64,000 nt of DNA, from assembly GCF_017743975.1 (NCBI RefSeq), contig NZ_JAGHRC010000011.1, positions 1-64,000 of the forward strand, given 5' to 3'. Position 1 is the first letter of the stretch, and every line of letters starts with the position of its first letter. This document shows positions 1 through 8,201 of the stretch, piece after piece. Both the position numbers and the translations under genes were made by a program. This stretch comes from Ruegeria sp. R14_0 (GTDB taxonomy: Bacteria > Pseudomonadota > Alphaproteobacteria > Rhodobacterales > Rhodobacteraceae). Below the pieces are notes generated by a model. That model saw nothing but the letters and a program-made list of their open reading frames with translations, ran no database searches and had not been told where the DNA came from.

Positions 1-127
1 ACTGCTTATGCTCACCCATAATCCCCAAAGGATACTGAACAGGCATCTCCCACCCAGCAAAATCAACCAGCTTACCGCCCAACTCAACATGCAAGTCGTA
101 CAATGGCGTGCGTTTCAATTCGGTCAT
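1..127 (-). CDS. gcvT: Aminomethyltransferase, glycine cleavage T-protein (5' part only)
   Basis: Only the first 42 codons are in the window; the gene runs off the left edge. The protein begins MTELKRTPLYDLHVELGG and continues through DFAGWEMPVQYP, the characteristic N-terminus of GcvT, which takes the aminomethyl group from the lipoyl H-protein and passes the methylene to tetrahydrofolate while releasing ammonia. It lies 16 bases downstream of a universal stress protein gene and follows glyA, lpdA and lipA on the same strand, so the context is glycine cleavage. gcvH and gcvP are not in the window and probably follow further left (inference). A dimethylglycine- or sarcosine-type GcvT relative is less likely given the short, typical N-terminus. 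Confidence 0.88.
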   Translation of the reverse strand, partial: MTELKRTPLYDLHVELGGKLVDFAGWEMPVQYPLGIMGEHKQ

Positions 128-143
128 AATTCTAGCCTTTCAA

Positions 144-566
144 TCAGCGAGACTGGTCGCGAACGACCATGACGGTGCAATGCGCGTTACGCACGACACG
201 GGCGAGGTTCGGGCCAATCTCATAGTTCGGGAAATCGCCCTTGGTCGACGCCATAACGATCAGATCGAAGCCGTCCTTATAGGCGAGCTTCAGGATTTCG
301 CGGTAAACGCTGCCTTCTTCGACATGCACAGGAACGTCGGAGGCATTGGCGTGATCCAGAATGGCCTGCACTGCATTGCGCACGTGGTCTTTCGCGCCTG
401 CGCCATAGTTGGCGGGCAGGTTCGGCAGCTGGATAATCTCGGGGATGACGGCGACCGTGTGCAGCTCCGCGCCATAGAACTTGGCCTGTTCCAGCGCGAG
501 CGGCAGGGCGTTCTTCCACGAGCGGTCGTCAGTGTGGTCAATCGGCAGCAGAATTTTCGTGGCCAT
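144..566 (-). CDS. UspA-family universal stress protein
   Basis: A 140-residue single-domain Usp protein. The start MATKILLPIDHTDD gives the first beta strand with the usual Asp, and the end HCTVMVVRD is the last strand of the fold. The ATP-binding loop of the family (G-x2-G-x9-G-S/T) is poorly matched: the corresponding stretch after VMAST reads KGDFPNYEIGPN, so nucleotide binding is doubtful. A clear AGGAGAG ribosome-binding site precedes the ATG. It sits between the Na+/amino-acid symporter and gcvT; a hairpin upstream and a GAAA-N4-TTTC element suggest its own promoter. The physiological role in glycine metabolism is unknown. Confidence 0.88.
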   Translation of the reverse strand: MATKILLPIDHTDDRSWKNALPLALEQAKFYGAELHTVAVIPEIIQLPNLPANYGAGAKDHVRNAVQAILDHANASDVPVHVEEGSVYREILKLAYKDGFDLIVMASTKGDFPNYEIGPNLARVVRNAHCTVMVVRDQSR

Positions 567-586
567 CTCGTCTCTCCTAGAGATAT

Positions 587-598
587 GAAATTTGTTTC
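587..598. promoter_or_regulatory. Operator-like inverted repeat upstream of usp-gcvT
   Basis: The sequence GAAATTTGTTTC, an imperfect inverted repeat, lies about 20 bases before the usp start. An almost identical element, GAAATTTTGTTTC, lies upstream of glyA at 5678-5690. Shared placement ahead of two glycine-metabolism transcripts suggests one regulator, possibly the XRE-cupin protein encoded at 5793. This is inference from two copies only. Confidence 0.35.
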
Positions 599-604
599 TA
601 AGCA

Positions 605-625
605 GGGGGGCCGAGTCGGCCCCCC
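605..625 (-). terminator. GC-rich hairpin after the symporter gene
   Basis: Six G and CC, a five-base loop, then GG and six C form a perfect 8-bp stem 19 bases past the stop codon of the symporter gene (read on the minus strand). The T-run expected for an intrinsic terminator is weak, so partial termination or mRNA 3'-end protection is as likely as full termination. Confidence 0.5.
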
Positions 626-643
626 GTTTGTCTCAGGACCGGA

Positions 644-2014
644 TCATTCGGCGGGCTTGCCGCCGGGTTCTTCGGACTGACCGTTCGATGCAAAGAACTC
701 TTTCGTCAGTTTGAAGACGATCGGGCTCAGCAGGGCCAGGGCGATCAGGTTCGGGATTGCCATCATAGCGTTCAGCGTATCCGCCAGCAGCCAGATGAAA
801 CCCAGATCCGCAGTTGCGCCGAAGTAAATCGCGATGATCCAAAGCACGCGATATGGCATCAGCGATTTGACACCCAAAAGGAACTCGACGCATTTCTCGC
901 CGTAGAACGACCAGCCGAGGATTGTGGTGAAGGCAAAGATCGACAGCGCGATTGCGATCAAGTGACCGCCGCCCGGCAGTGAGGTCGCAAAGGCCAGCGA
1001 GGTCAGCGCCGCGCCGGATTCACCCGACGTCCATGCGCCGGTCGAGATAATTGCCAGACCGGTGATCGAGCAGACGATGATGGTGTCGATAAACGTACCA
1101 AGCATCGCGATCAGGCCCTGGTTGACCGGGCCTTTTGTCTCGGCTGCGGCATGCGCGATCGGAGCAGAACCCAGACCGGCCTCGTTCGAGAAGACACCAC
1201 GTGCCACACCAAAGCGGATGGCGGCCCAGACTGCAGCGCCTGCAAAACCGCCTTCGGCTGCCGACGGGGTGAAGGCATAGGTGAAGACCAGCGACAGAGC
1301 GTGACCAATATTGCCGATGTTGATCAGCAGCACCAGCAGGCCGGCGATGATGTAGGCGATCGCCATGAACGGAACCAGCTTACCGGCAACTGCGCCGATG
1401 CGGGTGATGCCGCCTAGGATAACGGCTGCGGTCAGGACCATCAGAACAATACCGGTGACCGAGGTGTTCACACCAAAGTTCGATTCCAGCACCTGCGCCA
1501 CACCGTTGGCCTGGACGCCGTTGCCGATGCCGAAGGCCGCAATTGCGCCGAACAGAGCGAACGCTACGCCCAGCCAGGCCCATTTCGCGCCGAGGCCGTT
1601 CTTGATGTAGTACATCGGGCCGCCGACATAGTTGCCCAGCTCGTCTTTTTCACGATATTTCACCGCGCAGACAGCTTCGGCATATTTGGTGGCCATGCCC
1701 ACCAGGGCGGTCATCCACATCCAGAACAATGCACCCGGACCGCCCAGGAAGACAGCAGTGGCCACACCGGCGATGTTACCCGTACCGATGGTCGCCGACA
1801 GCGAAGTCATCAGCGCGTTGAACGGGCTGATCTGGCCCTCGCCCTGACCTTCGCGGCCTTTGAACAGCAGGCTGAAACCTGTGCCAATGCGCAGGATCGG
1901 CATAAATTTAAGCCCCACCTGCAGAAAGAAGCCAACGCCCAGAATGAGAACCAGCATCAGCGGCCCCCACACGACGCCATTTATGGCCCCTACGATTGAA
2001 TTTAACGCTTCCAT
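644..2014 (-). CDS. Sodium:alanine/glycine symporter (AGCS family)
   Basis: A 456-residue inner-membrane carrier with roughly ten to eleven hydrophobic segments. Family hallmarks are visible: SATIGTGNIAGVATAV followed by GGPGALFWMWMTALVGMATKYAE near residues 75-112, and SNEAGLGSAPIAHAAAET around 277-294, conserved in AGCS proteins that take up alanine or glycine with Na+. Length is normal for the family. The gene sits between lipA and usp-gcvT in a block of glycine-handling genes, which makes glycine a reasonable substrate, although alanine cannot be excluded. A GC-rich hairpin follows it. Confidence 0.93.
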   Translation of the reverse strand: MEALNSIVGAINGVVWGPLMLVLILGVGFFLQVGLKFMPILRIGTGFSLLFKGREGQGEGQISPFNALMTSLSATIGTGNIAGVATAVFLGGPGALFWMWMTALVGMATKYAEAVCAVKYREKDELGNYVGGPMYYIKNGLGAKWAWLGVAFALFGAIAAFGIGNGVQANGVAQVLESNFGVNTSVTGIVLMVLTAAVILGGITRIGAVAGKLVPFMAIAYIIAGLLVLLINIGNIGHALSLVFTYAFTPSAAEGGFAGAAVWAAIRFGVARGVFSNEAGLGSAPIAHAAAETKGPVNQGLIAMLGTFIDTIIVCSITGLAIISTGAWTSGESGAALTSLAFATSLPGGGHLIAIALSIFAFTTILGWSFYGEKCVEFLLGVKSLMPYRVLWIIAIYFGATADLGFIWLLADTLNAMMAIPNLIALALLSPIVFKLTKEFFASNGQSEEPGGKPAE

Positions 2015-2038
2015 GGTTTCCCTCCCATTTGCGTTTGG

Positions 2039-2983
2039 TTATGCCCCGGCGGCGATGGCCCGCTGACGGGCCTGCTTGAGGGCGGCAAAATCTTCGTCCG
2101 CATGGAACGACGAACGGGTCAGCGGGGTCGCCGACACGTGCACAAAGCCCTTGGAACGCGCGATCTGTTCCAGTTGGGCAAATTCTTCGGGTGACCAGAA
2201 CCGGTCGATCGGATGATGCTTCGCAGTCGGCTGCAGATATTGGCCGACGGTCAGAAAATCGACCTGTGCCGCGCGGAGGTCGTCCATAACCTGCCGCACG
2301 TCATTCAGGCTTTCGCCCAAGCCAACCATCAGGCCGGATTTGGTGAAAATCTCAGGCCTGGCGCGCTTGGCATCGTCCAGTAACCGCAGCGAGGTGTAGT
2401 AGCGCGCACCGGGGCGCACCGTTGGATAAAGGTGCGGAACGGTTTCCAGATTATGGTTGAATACGTCGGGGGCAGCGTCAAAGACCAGATCAGCTGCGTC
2501 CCCTTTGCCCAGAAAGTCGGGGGTCAGAACTTCTACCGTTGTGCCCGGATTCTGGTGACGCACGGCACGGATGGTTTGGGCAATATGTTCGGCACCTCCG
2601 TCGGCGAGGTCATCGCGGTCGACCGACGTGATGACCACATGGCGCAGGCCCAACTTTTTCACTGCAGCCGCCACGCGGCCCGGTTCAAACGCGTCCAGCG
2701 CGTCGGGGCGTCCGGTGGCGACGTTACAGAAGGAACACCCCCGCGTGCAGACCTCGCCCATGATCATCATGGTGGCGTGGCGCTTGGACCAGCATTCGCC
2801 GATATTGGGGCATGCAGCCTCTTCGCACACCGTCGCCAGATTGTGGTCGCGCATCAGGCGGCGGGTTTCATAGTACTCAGGCCCGTCGATCTTTTTCTTG
2901 CGAATCCATTTCGGCTTTCGCGGGATGACGCTGTCTGCCTTTTTGGCCTTTTCCGGGTGCCGGGGGCGAAGCTGGATGGTCAT
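2039..2983 (-). CDS. lipA: Lipoyl synthase
   Basis: A 314-residue radical SAM enzyme that inserts two sulfurs into octanoyl groups on lipoyl domains. All six cluster cysteines are present: C53, C58 and C64 (auxiliary cluster, CEEAACPNIGEC) and C79, C83 and C86 (CTRGCSFC, the CxxxCxxC SAM cluster). The C-terminal RSSFHAD motif, whose serine ligates the auxiliary cluster, is also intact. Length is typical. It lies between lpdA and the symporter; a lipoylation enzyme beside lpdA and gcvT fits supply of lipoyl cofactor to the glycine cleavage H-protein, though it also serves 2-oxoacid dehydrogenases. Confidence 0.97.
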   Translation of the reverse strand: MTIQLRPRHPEKAKKADSVIPRKPKWIRKKKIDGPEYYETRRLMRDHNLATVCEEAACPNIGECWSKRHATMMIMGEVCTRGCSFCNVATGRPDALDAFEPGRVAAAVKKLGLRHVVITSVDRDDLADGGAEHIAQTIRAVRHQNPGTTVEVLTPDFLGKGDAADLVFDAAPDVFNHNLETVPHLYPTVRPGARYYTSLRLLDDAKRARPEIFTKSGLMVGLGESLNDVRQVMDDLRAAQVDFLTVGQYLQPTAKHHPIDRFWSPEEFAQLEQIARSKGFVHVSATPLTRSSFHADEDFAALKQARQRAIAAGA

Positions 2984-2997
2984 CTGGCGTTTCCCTC

Positions 2998-4380
2998 TTA
3001 TGCGTGAATTGCGCGGCCCAGGGCGTCAAGGCAGGCCTCTTTGACCGCCTCACCTATTGCCGGGTGTGCGTGGCAAGTTGCGGCAACCTCGGCGACAGTT
3101 GCGCCTTTGGTCATGGCCAGAACAAGCTCGGCGATCAGATCGCCACCGTGGGCACCACAGATATGCGCGCCGAGGATTTTACCATTGGGGTCAGCAAGTA
3201 CCTTGACCGCGCCGTCCGTCTCTCCGGTCGACCGCGCGCGTGAGTTGGCCATGAAAGCAAACTTGCCAACTGAGTACTCGGTTTCAGTCTCTTTCAAGGC
3301 TTCCTCGGTCAAGCCGACCGAGGCGACTTCGGGGTCCGTGTAAACAACGCCGGGAACGGTGTTGTAGTCGACATGACCGGCCTCCCCGGCCAGCATCTCA
3401 ACACAGGCAACGCCGTCCTCTTCGGCCTTGTGGGCCAGCATTGGACCCGGGATACAATCCCCAATCGCGTAGATGCCTGGTACCGATGTGCGGAAGCTAC
3501 CGTCGACTTGAACAAAGCCGCGCGGGTCTAGGGCTATCCCCAGTTCTTCCAGCCCCAACCCGCGCGTTACAGGTCGGCGTCCGACGGCGATCAGGACCTT
3601 GTCGGCCTCAATCACCTCTTCCTTGTCTTTGCCGACCCGATCCAGTGTCAGCGTCAACCCGGTATTGGTCTTGTCGATGGTTTTCAGGGCGCGTCCAAGC
3701 TGGAACTTCAGCCCGCGCTTCGACAGGGCACGCTGCGCAAGTTTCGCGATCTCGCCGTCAATTCCCGGTAGAACCCGATCCAAGTATTCGACCACGGTGA
3801 CCTTGGCACCCAAGCGGGCCCAGACCTGCCCAAGCTCCAGTCCGATAACCCCGGCACCGACGACAACCAGATGTTCGGGCACCGCATCCAGCGCGATCGC
3901 ACCGGTCGAGCTGAGAATGTCCTGTTCGTCGATTTCGATCCCGTTCAGCGGAGTGGGCTCGGAACCGGTCGCGATCAGGATGTTCTTTGCCTCATAGACA
4001 TCATCACCAACTTTGACCTGACCATCCGCAGGAATGCTGGCCCACCCTTCGATCAACTCGACACCGTTCTTTTTGAACAGAAAACCAATGCCCTTGGTCA
4101 GATCGCCGACGATCTTGTCCTTACGACCCATCATCGCGCTCAGATCAACGCTGGCCCCCTCGACCGCAATGCCATGGGAGGAGAGGTGTGCAAGTTCGGC
4201 ATACTTGGCCGAGGAGGTCAGCAGCGCTTTGGAGGGTATACACCCCACATTCAGACAGGTTCCGCCAAGAGCACCGCGTCCTTCCACGCAGGCCACTTTC
4301 ATGCCTAGCTGGGCCGCGCGGATTGCAGCGACGTATCCGCCGGGGCCACCCCCGATGACGATAAGGTCGTAGATGCTCAT
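2998..4380 (-). CDS. lpdA: Dihydrolipoyl dehydrogenase
   Basis: A 460-residue FAD- and NAD-dependent pyridine nucleotide-disulfide oxidoreductase that reoxidises dihydrolipoyl groups. The N-terminal dinucleotide fold (DLIVIGGGPGG) is followed by the redox pair C42 and C47 in GGTCLNVGCIPSK, a second Rossmann motif (VVGAGVIGLELG) and the C-terminal HAHPAIGEA active-site stretch. I start at the ATG at 4380, where the protein begins MSIYDLIVIGGG; the frame is open 12 codons further upstream without family similarity. It lies between glyA and lipA, consistent with being the L-protein of glycine cleavage, but it may serve other complexes. Confidence 0.95.
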   Translation of the reverse strand: MSIYDLIVIGGGPGGYVAAIRAAQLGMKVACVEGRGALGGTCLNVGCIPSKALLTSSAKYAELAHLSSHGIAVEGASVDLSAMMGRKDKIVGDLTKGIGFLFKKNGVELIEGWASIPADGQVKVGDDVYEAKNILIATGSEPTPLNGIEIDEQDILSSTGAIALDAVPEHLVVVGAGVIGLELGQVWARLGAKVTVVEYLDRVLPGIDGEIAKLAQRALSKRGLKFQLGRALKTIDKTNTGLTLTLDRVGKDKEEVIEADKVLIAVGRRPVTRGLGLEELGIALDPRGFVQVDGSFRTSVPGIYAIGDCIPGPMLAHKAEEDGVACVEMLAGEAGHVDYNTVPGVVYTDPEVASVGLTEEALKETETEYSVGKFAFMANSRARSTGETDGAVKVLADPNGKILGAHICGAHGGDLIAELVLAMTKGATVAEVAATCHAHPAIGEAVKEACLDALGRAIHA

Positions 4381-4391
4381 TGGTTGTTCTT

Positions 4392-5660
4392 TCAGTAGAT
4401 CGGATGGTTGGCGCACAGGGCGCGCACTTTTTCGCGGGTTTCGGCTTCGACGGTCGCGTCCCCCTCGGAAGAGTTCGCCAAAGCGTCCAGTACGTTGCCG
4501 ATCAAGTGGCCGATTTGCTTGAACTCTTCCGGTCCAAACCCGCGGCTGCAGCCCGCGGCGGTACCCAGACGGATTCCGCTGGTGACCGTTGGCTTTTCCG
4601 GGTCATGCGGCACGCTGTTCTTGTTGCAGGTGAACCCGGCACGCTCCAGCGCGGCTTCGGCGTCTTTGCCGGTCACGCCCAAGGGCCTCAGGTCGACCAG
4701 CATCAGGTGGTTTTCAGTACCACCCGAAACGATGTCACACCCCCGCGCCATCATGACGTTTGCCAAAGCCGTCGCGCTGTCGACAACGCGCTGCATGTAT
4801 TCCTTGAACTCAGGCTTGAGCGCCTCGCCAAAGGCAACGGCCTTGCCAGCAATAACATGCATCAGAGGACCACCCTGCAAACCCGGGAACACGGCCGAGT
4901 TGATCTTTTTCGCCAGCGCTTCGTCGTTGGTCAGGATGATCCCACCGCGCGGCCCGCGCAGGGTTTTGTGAGTGGTCGAGGTAACCACATGTGCATGACC
5001 GATTGGAGAAGGGTGCAGACCGGTCGCAACCAGACCTGCGATATGGGCCATGTCGGCCAGCAGCCAAGCGCCAACCTCGTCAGCGATATTGCGGAACCGC
5101 GCAAAGTCGATCTTTTGTGAATAGGCTGATGCGCCCGCGATGATGAGATTGGGCTTTTCAGACTTGGCCAATGCTTCGACCTGGTCGTAGTCGATCAGCC
5201 CCTCCTCCGTCAGGCCATATTGAACCGGGTGGAACCATTTCCCGGACTGGGCTGGCTTGGCACCATGGGTCAGGTGACCACCGGCATCCAGTGACATGCC
5301 AAGGATCGTATCGCCGGGGCTGAGCAGCGCCAGTTTGACGGCTCCGTTCGCCTGAGCACCAGAGTGTGGCTGAACATTCGCGAATTCGCAGCCGAACAGT
5401 TTCTTGAGGCGCTCGATCGCTTCGACCTCAACCTCATCCACGTACTCGCAACCGCCATAGTAGCGGCGGCCGGGGTAACCCTCGGCGTATTTGTTGGTCA
5501 GTACGGAACCCTGCGCATCGATCACTGCCTGCGAGACGATGTTCTCGGACGCGATAAGCTCGATCTGCTCGGCCTGACGCTTGCCTTCACGATCAACCGA
5601 TGCGGCGATAATGGGATCTGCATCCATGAGCGGCTTTGTAAACAAGATTTCCTCCTCCAT
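4392..5660 (-). CDS. glyA: Serine hydroxymethyltransferase
   Basis: A 422-residue PLP enzyme that interconverts serine and glycine with tetrahydrofolate. The PLP lysine is K232 in STTHKTLRGPRGG, and the substrate-binding elements near ELIASEN and the YGG CEYVD region are intact. It is the first gene of the minus-strand block and lies 11 bases upstream of lpdA. A good AGGAGGAA-type ribosome-binding site precedes the start. The XRE-cupin regulator is divergent, with an inverted-repeat element between the two. Chromosomal context suggests use in glycine breakdown to serine. A second glyA elsewhere in the genome is possible; this cannot be judged here. Confidence 0.96.
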   Translation of the reverse strand: MEEEILFTKPLMDADPIIAASVDREGKRQAEQIELIASENIVSQAVIDAQGSVLTNKYAEGYPGRRYYGGCEYVDEVEVEAIERLKKLFGCEFANVQPHSGAQANGAVKLALLSPGDTILGMSLDAGGHLTHGAKPAQSGKWFHPVQYGLTEEGLIDYDQVEALAKSEKPNLIIAGASAYSQKIDFARFRNIADEVGAWLLADMAHIAGLVATGLHPSPIGHAHVVTSTTHKTLRGPRGGIILTNDEALAKKINSAVFPGLQGGPLMHVIAGKAVAFGEALKPEFKEYMQRVVDSATALANVMMARGCDIVSGGTENHLMLVDLRPLGVTGKDAEAALERAGFTCNKNSVPHDPEKPTVTSGIRLGTAAGCSRGFGPEEFKQIGHLIGNVLDALANSSEGDATVEAETREKVRALCANHPIY

Positions 5661-5677
5661 ACTCGAATCCCAAGTAC

Positions 5678-5690
5678 GAAATTTTGTTTC
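5678..5690. promoter_or_regulatory. Operator-like inverted repeat between glyA and the XRE-cupin gene
   Basis: GAAATTTTGTTTC (GAAA-N5-TTTC) lies 18 bases upstream of glyA, in the divergent region it shares with the XRE-cupin regulator. It closely matches the element at 587-598 upstream of usp. Binding by the neighbouring regulator is inferred. Confidence 0.35.
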
Positions 5691-5792
5691 CTATAGTGGA
5701 ATTCGATCCCTTATGGCAACGGATATCTCGAATTTGTGAAGTTGTTTAAGTATGGGGAAATAGGTAACCTGCGGAAAATCAGGGAGATTTCT

Positions 5793-6395
5793 ATGACCGA
5801 TGACAATCTGAACGACGCCATCGGACCGGAAGATCAAGACGAAGGCGCGGCTTTGGGGCGATCGATCCGGGACGCGCGCCGGGCAAAAGGGTGGACCTTG
5901 GAAGAAGCGGGGCGGGCCGCGGGAATCGGTCGCTCGACGCTTTCCAAGATCGAAAACAACCAGACGCGCCCCAGCTTCGATATCGTCCGAAGGCTGACGC
6001 AGGCGCTGGACATGAGCACTCCGCAATTGTTCCTGCAATCGGGTCAGACCGGCATATCAGGACGTCGCGATTTCACGCCCAAGGGTGCGGGTGAAATGCG
6101 AGACACATCCACCTATTTGCACGAGTTGCTGTGCCCTGAACTGACCAGCAAACGGATGCTGCCTTACATCGCCACGATAAAAGCGCGCGATGTATCCGAA
6201 TTTGAAAACTGGATCCGGCACACCGGTGAAGAGTTCATGTACGTTATCAGCGGCGAGTTGATCTTTGTCTCGGAACACTATCGACCTTTGCCGATGAAGG
6301 CCGGTGACTCGCTGTATTACGACAGCGGCATGGGGCACGGCTGCCTTTCGACCAGCAAGGAAGACGCGCGGGTTTTGTGGGTGTCGCTAGAGTAG
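5793..6395 (+). CDS. XRE-family transcriptional regulator with C-terminal cupin
   Basis: About 200 residues. A helix-turn-helix occupies residues 19-75 (GRSIRDARRAKGWTLEEAGRAAGIGRSTLSKIE in outline), and a small cupin barrel fills the C-terminal half (HTGEEFMYVISGEL, then MKAGDSLYYDSGMGHG). This SutR/PuuR-like architecture usually senses a small metabolite in the cupin and represses or activates neighbouring genes. I prefer the ATG at 5793, preceded by AGGGAG, over the in-frame ATG at 5736. The divergent placement next to glyA suggests control of the glycine block, with a glycine- or amine-type ligand; that is inference. Confidence 0.9.
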   Translation: MTDDNLNDAIGPEDQDEGAALGRSIRDARRAKGWTLEEAGRAAGIGRSTLSKIENNQTRPSFDIVRRLTQALDMSTPQLFLQSGQTGISGRRDFTPKGAGEMRDTSTYLHELLCPELTSKRMLPYIATIKARDVSEFENWIRHTGEEFMYVISGELIFVSEHYRPLPMKAGDSLYYDSGMGHGCLSTSKEDARVLWVSLE

Positions 6396-6629
6396 CTGTT
6401 TGCTTGAGACTTCCAAAGACCACTGACAAAAGCAGGACCCCAAACGGGTGCTGAGGGTTGAGCCAAAACCGCAGCTCGCGCTTATTCGACCATTCAGCGG
6501 CATGCCGATAGAGCCTCAAACTTTCTACCCACAGCAGGTCGGGTGAACTAAAAAGTCCGGAAAACCGGATACTTCCGAATTAATTCACCAAATGCTATGT
6601 GTTGATGCATCAATCGGAAGAATGGTGCT

Positions 6630-6956
6630 ATGAACTCATTAACCAGAATAACCCGAGGGATAGGCGTCGCGCTGCAAGATGGCCGGGTGAAGGGACTTCT
6701 GGCCTTTACGACGGGCATGATCTTGTGGGCGTCGATCTTCTATCACTATGTCGAAGGATGGAGCTGGCTCGATTCCATTTACTTCTCGGTCGTGACGATT
6801 TCGACGGTAGGGTTTGGCGACTTTTCACCTGAAACGGCAGCAGGGAAAATTTTTACGATGGTGTATATCATCGTTGGCCTCGGCATTTTCGTGACCGCAG
6901 CAACCACAGTTGCGGACACGATCCTGTCCCAGGACGACGAAAAAGCCGAAAAATAA
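6630..6956 (+). CDS. Small two-TM potassium channel (Ion_trans_2 type)
   Basis: A 108-residue membrane protein with two hydrophobic helices (about residues 22-40 and 72-95) flanking a pore loop with the selectivity filter TVGFGD (residues 60-65). This is the minimal KcsA-like channel core; there is no RCK or cyclic-nucleotide domain, and the tail is short and charged (SQDDEKAEK). Tetramerisation and K+ selectivity follow from the family. A GGAAG sequence lies upstream of the ATG. It stands alone, 165 bases ahead of the permease-export block. Confidence 0.85.
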   Translation: MNSLTRITRGIGVALQDGRVKGLLAFTTGMILWASIFYHYVEGWSWLDSIYFSVVTISTVGFGDFSPETAAGKIFTMVYIIVGLGIFVTAATTVADTILSQDDEKAEK

Positions 6957-7121
6957 ATCCGAAACGCGTTCACACTTAGACCCTCCATCGGCTGCGCAGT
7001 TCAGCGCCGCGGCCGGGCATAATGCGTGTGTTCAGGGAGCTAGCGCCCTCTACAATATATATAATATACATATCGTGTTTTTTGAGTGTAACATTCAGAA
7101 AACAAACACTGGAGGGATGGT

Positions 7122-8201
7122 ATGGAAAAGACCCAGGACGCGAAGATTGTAGATCTCGCGATAAGATTGCTGTTTCTCGGCTTATTCCTCTACAGCGCTT
7201 TGGTAATGGTTGCGCCGCTGGCAAGCGTGGTCATTTGGGCGACGATCCTGTGCGTTGCACTCTATCCGGTTTTCGATTGGCTGCAGTCCAAATTGGGCGG
7301 GCGCAAGAAACTCGCCACTACGATACTGGTCCTGCTGGGCCTTGTTCTGACCTTGGGGCCAGTCGCAACGGCGGTATCCGGAGCCGCGGAACTTGGGTCA
7401 GAATTTGCGGAACAGGCAGACAAGGGTGAGCTGAAAATCCCGCCGGCACCTGAAGGCCTCAATGAACTGCCGTTGGTCGGCAACAAGATTGCGGAAGTCT
7501 GGGGCTTGTTCGAAAGAAACCTGGATGGCGCGCTTGCCAAATATGGCGCACAGATTCTTGAAGTCACCAAATCCCTGTTCGGACGGGTGCTGAGCATCGG
7601 ACTTGGGCTTTTAGCCTTGGCCCTGTCCGTCTTGATCATGGGCGCACTGTTCAGCCCTGGGCCCAGTCTGGTGCAAGGCCTTCAGCGCTTTGCCAACCGG
7701 GTCTTTGCGCCCCGTGGCGGCGAATTCGTGACACTGGCTGGCGCGACGATCCGCAATGTGACAAAGGGTGTGATCGGTGTGGCTGCAATTCAGGCGGTCG
7801 TCGTTTGGATATTGCTGGCGCTGTTCGGGATCAACTCGGCCGCCACGCTGGCATTTATCTGTCTGATCCTCTCGATCATCCAGATCGGGCCCGGCTTGGT
7901 TCTTTTGCCCGTGATCATTTACGCTTGGAGCACAATGTCCGGTGGCACAGCGCTGATCTTTACCATTCTGGCCGTTCCGGTCACGATCATGGACAGCTTC
8001 CTAAGGCCTGTGTTCATCTCGAAAGGGCTTGAGACTCCGATGCTCGTCATCCTCATTGGCGTTCTTGGCGGCATGATGGCGTACGGATTGATCGGCATCT
8101 TCATGGGCCCGGTTCTGTTCGCTGTATTTTATGAGCTGTTCAAAGTCTGGATCGACGCCCCCGCAGAGGCCGATAGTGCTGCCGAAGGAGCGGCGAAATG
8201 A
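7122..8201 (+). CDS. AI-2E family transporter (UPF0118 permease)
   Basis: A 359-residue polytopic membrane protein with about seven to eight hydrophobic segments. The C-terminal half carries the family's conserved pattern, including GINSAATLAFICLILSI, IQIGPGLVLLP and the GPVLFAVFYELFKVW end. Family members include the E. coli AI-2 exporter TqsA and Na+/H+ antiporter-like proteins, so the substrate cannot be named. A strong TGGAGGGA ribosome-binding site precedes the ATG, and an AT-rich stretch with TATAATATAC upstream could be the promoter. The stop overlaps the HlyD start by four bases (ATGA), indicating translational coupling with an export system. Confidence 0.9.
   Translation: MEKTQDAKIVDLAIRLLFLGLFLYSALVMVAPLASVVIWATILCVALYPVFDWLQSKLGGRKKLATTILVLLGLVLTLGPVATAVSGAAELGSEFAEQADKGELKIPPAPEGLNELPLVGNKIAEVWGLFERNLDGALAKYGAQILEVTKSLFGRVLSIGLGLLALALSVLIMGALFSPGPSLVQGLQRFANRVFAPRGGEFVTLAGATIRNVTKGVIGVAAIQAVVVWILLALFGINSAATLAFICLILSIIQIGPGLVLLPVIIYAWSTMSGGTALIFTILAVPVTIMDSFLRPVFISKGLETPMLVILIGVLGGMMAYGLIGIFMGPVLFAVFYELFKVWIDAPAEADSAAEGAAK

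Noticed and set aside
108..680. 190-codon plus-strand frame over the usp gene
   Set aside because: Lies entirely opposite the usp gene and its upstream hairpin; composition of the translation shows no family.
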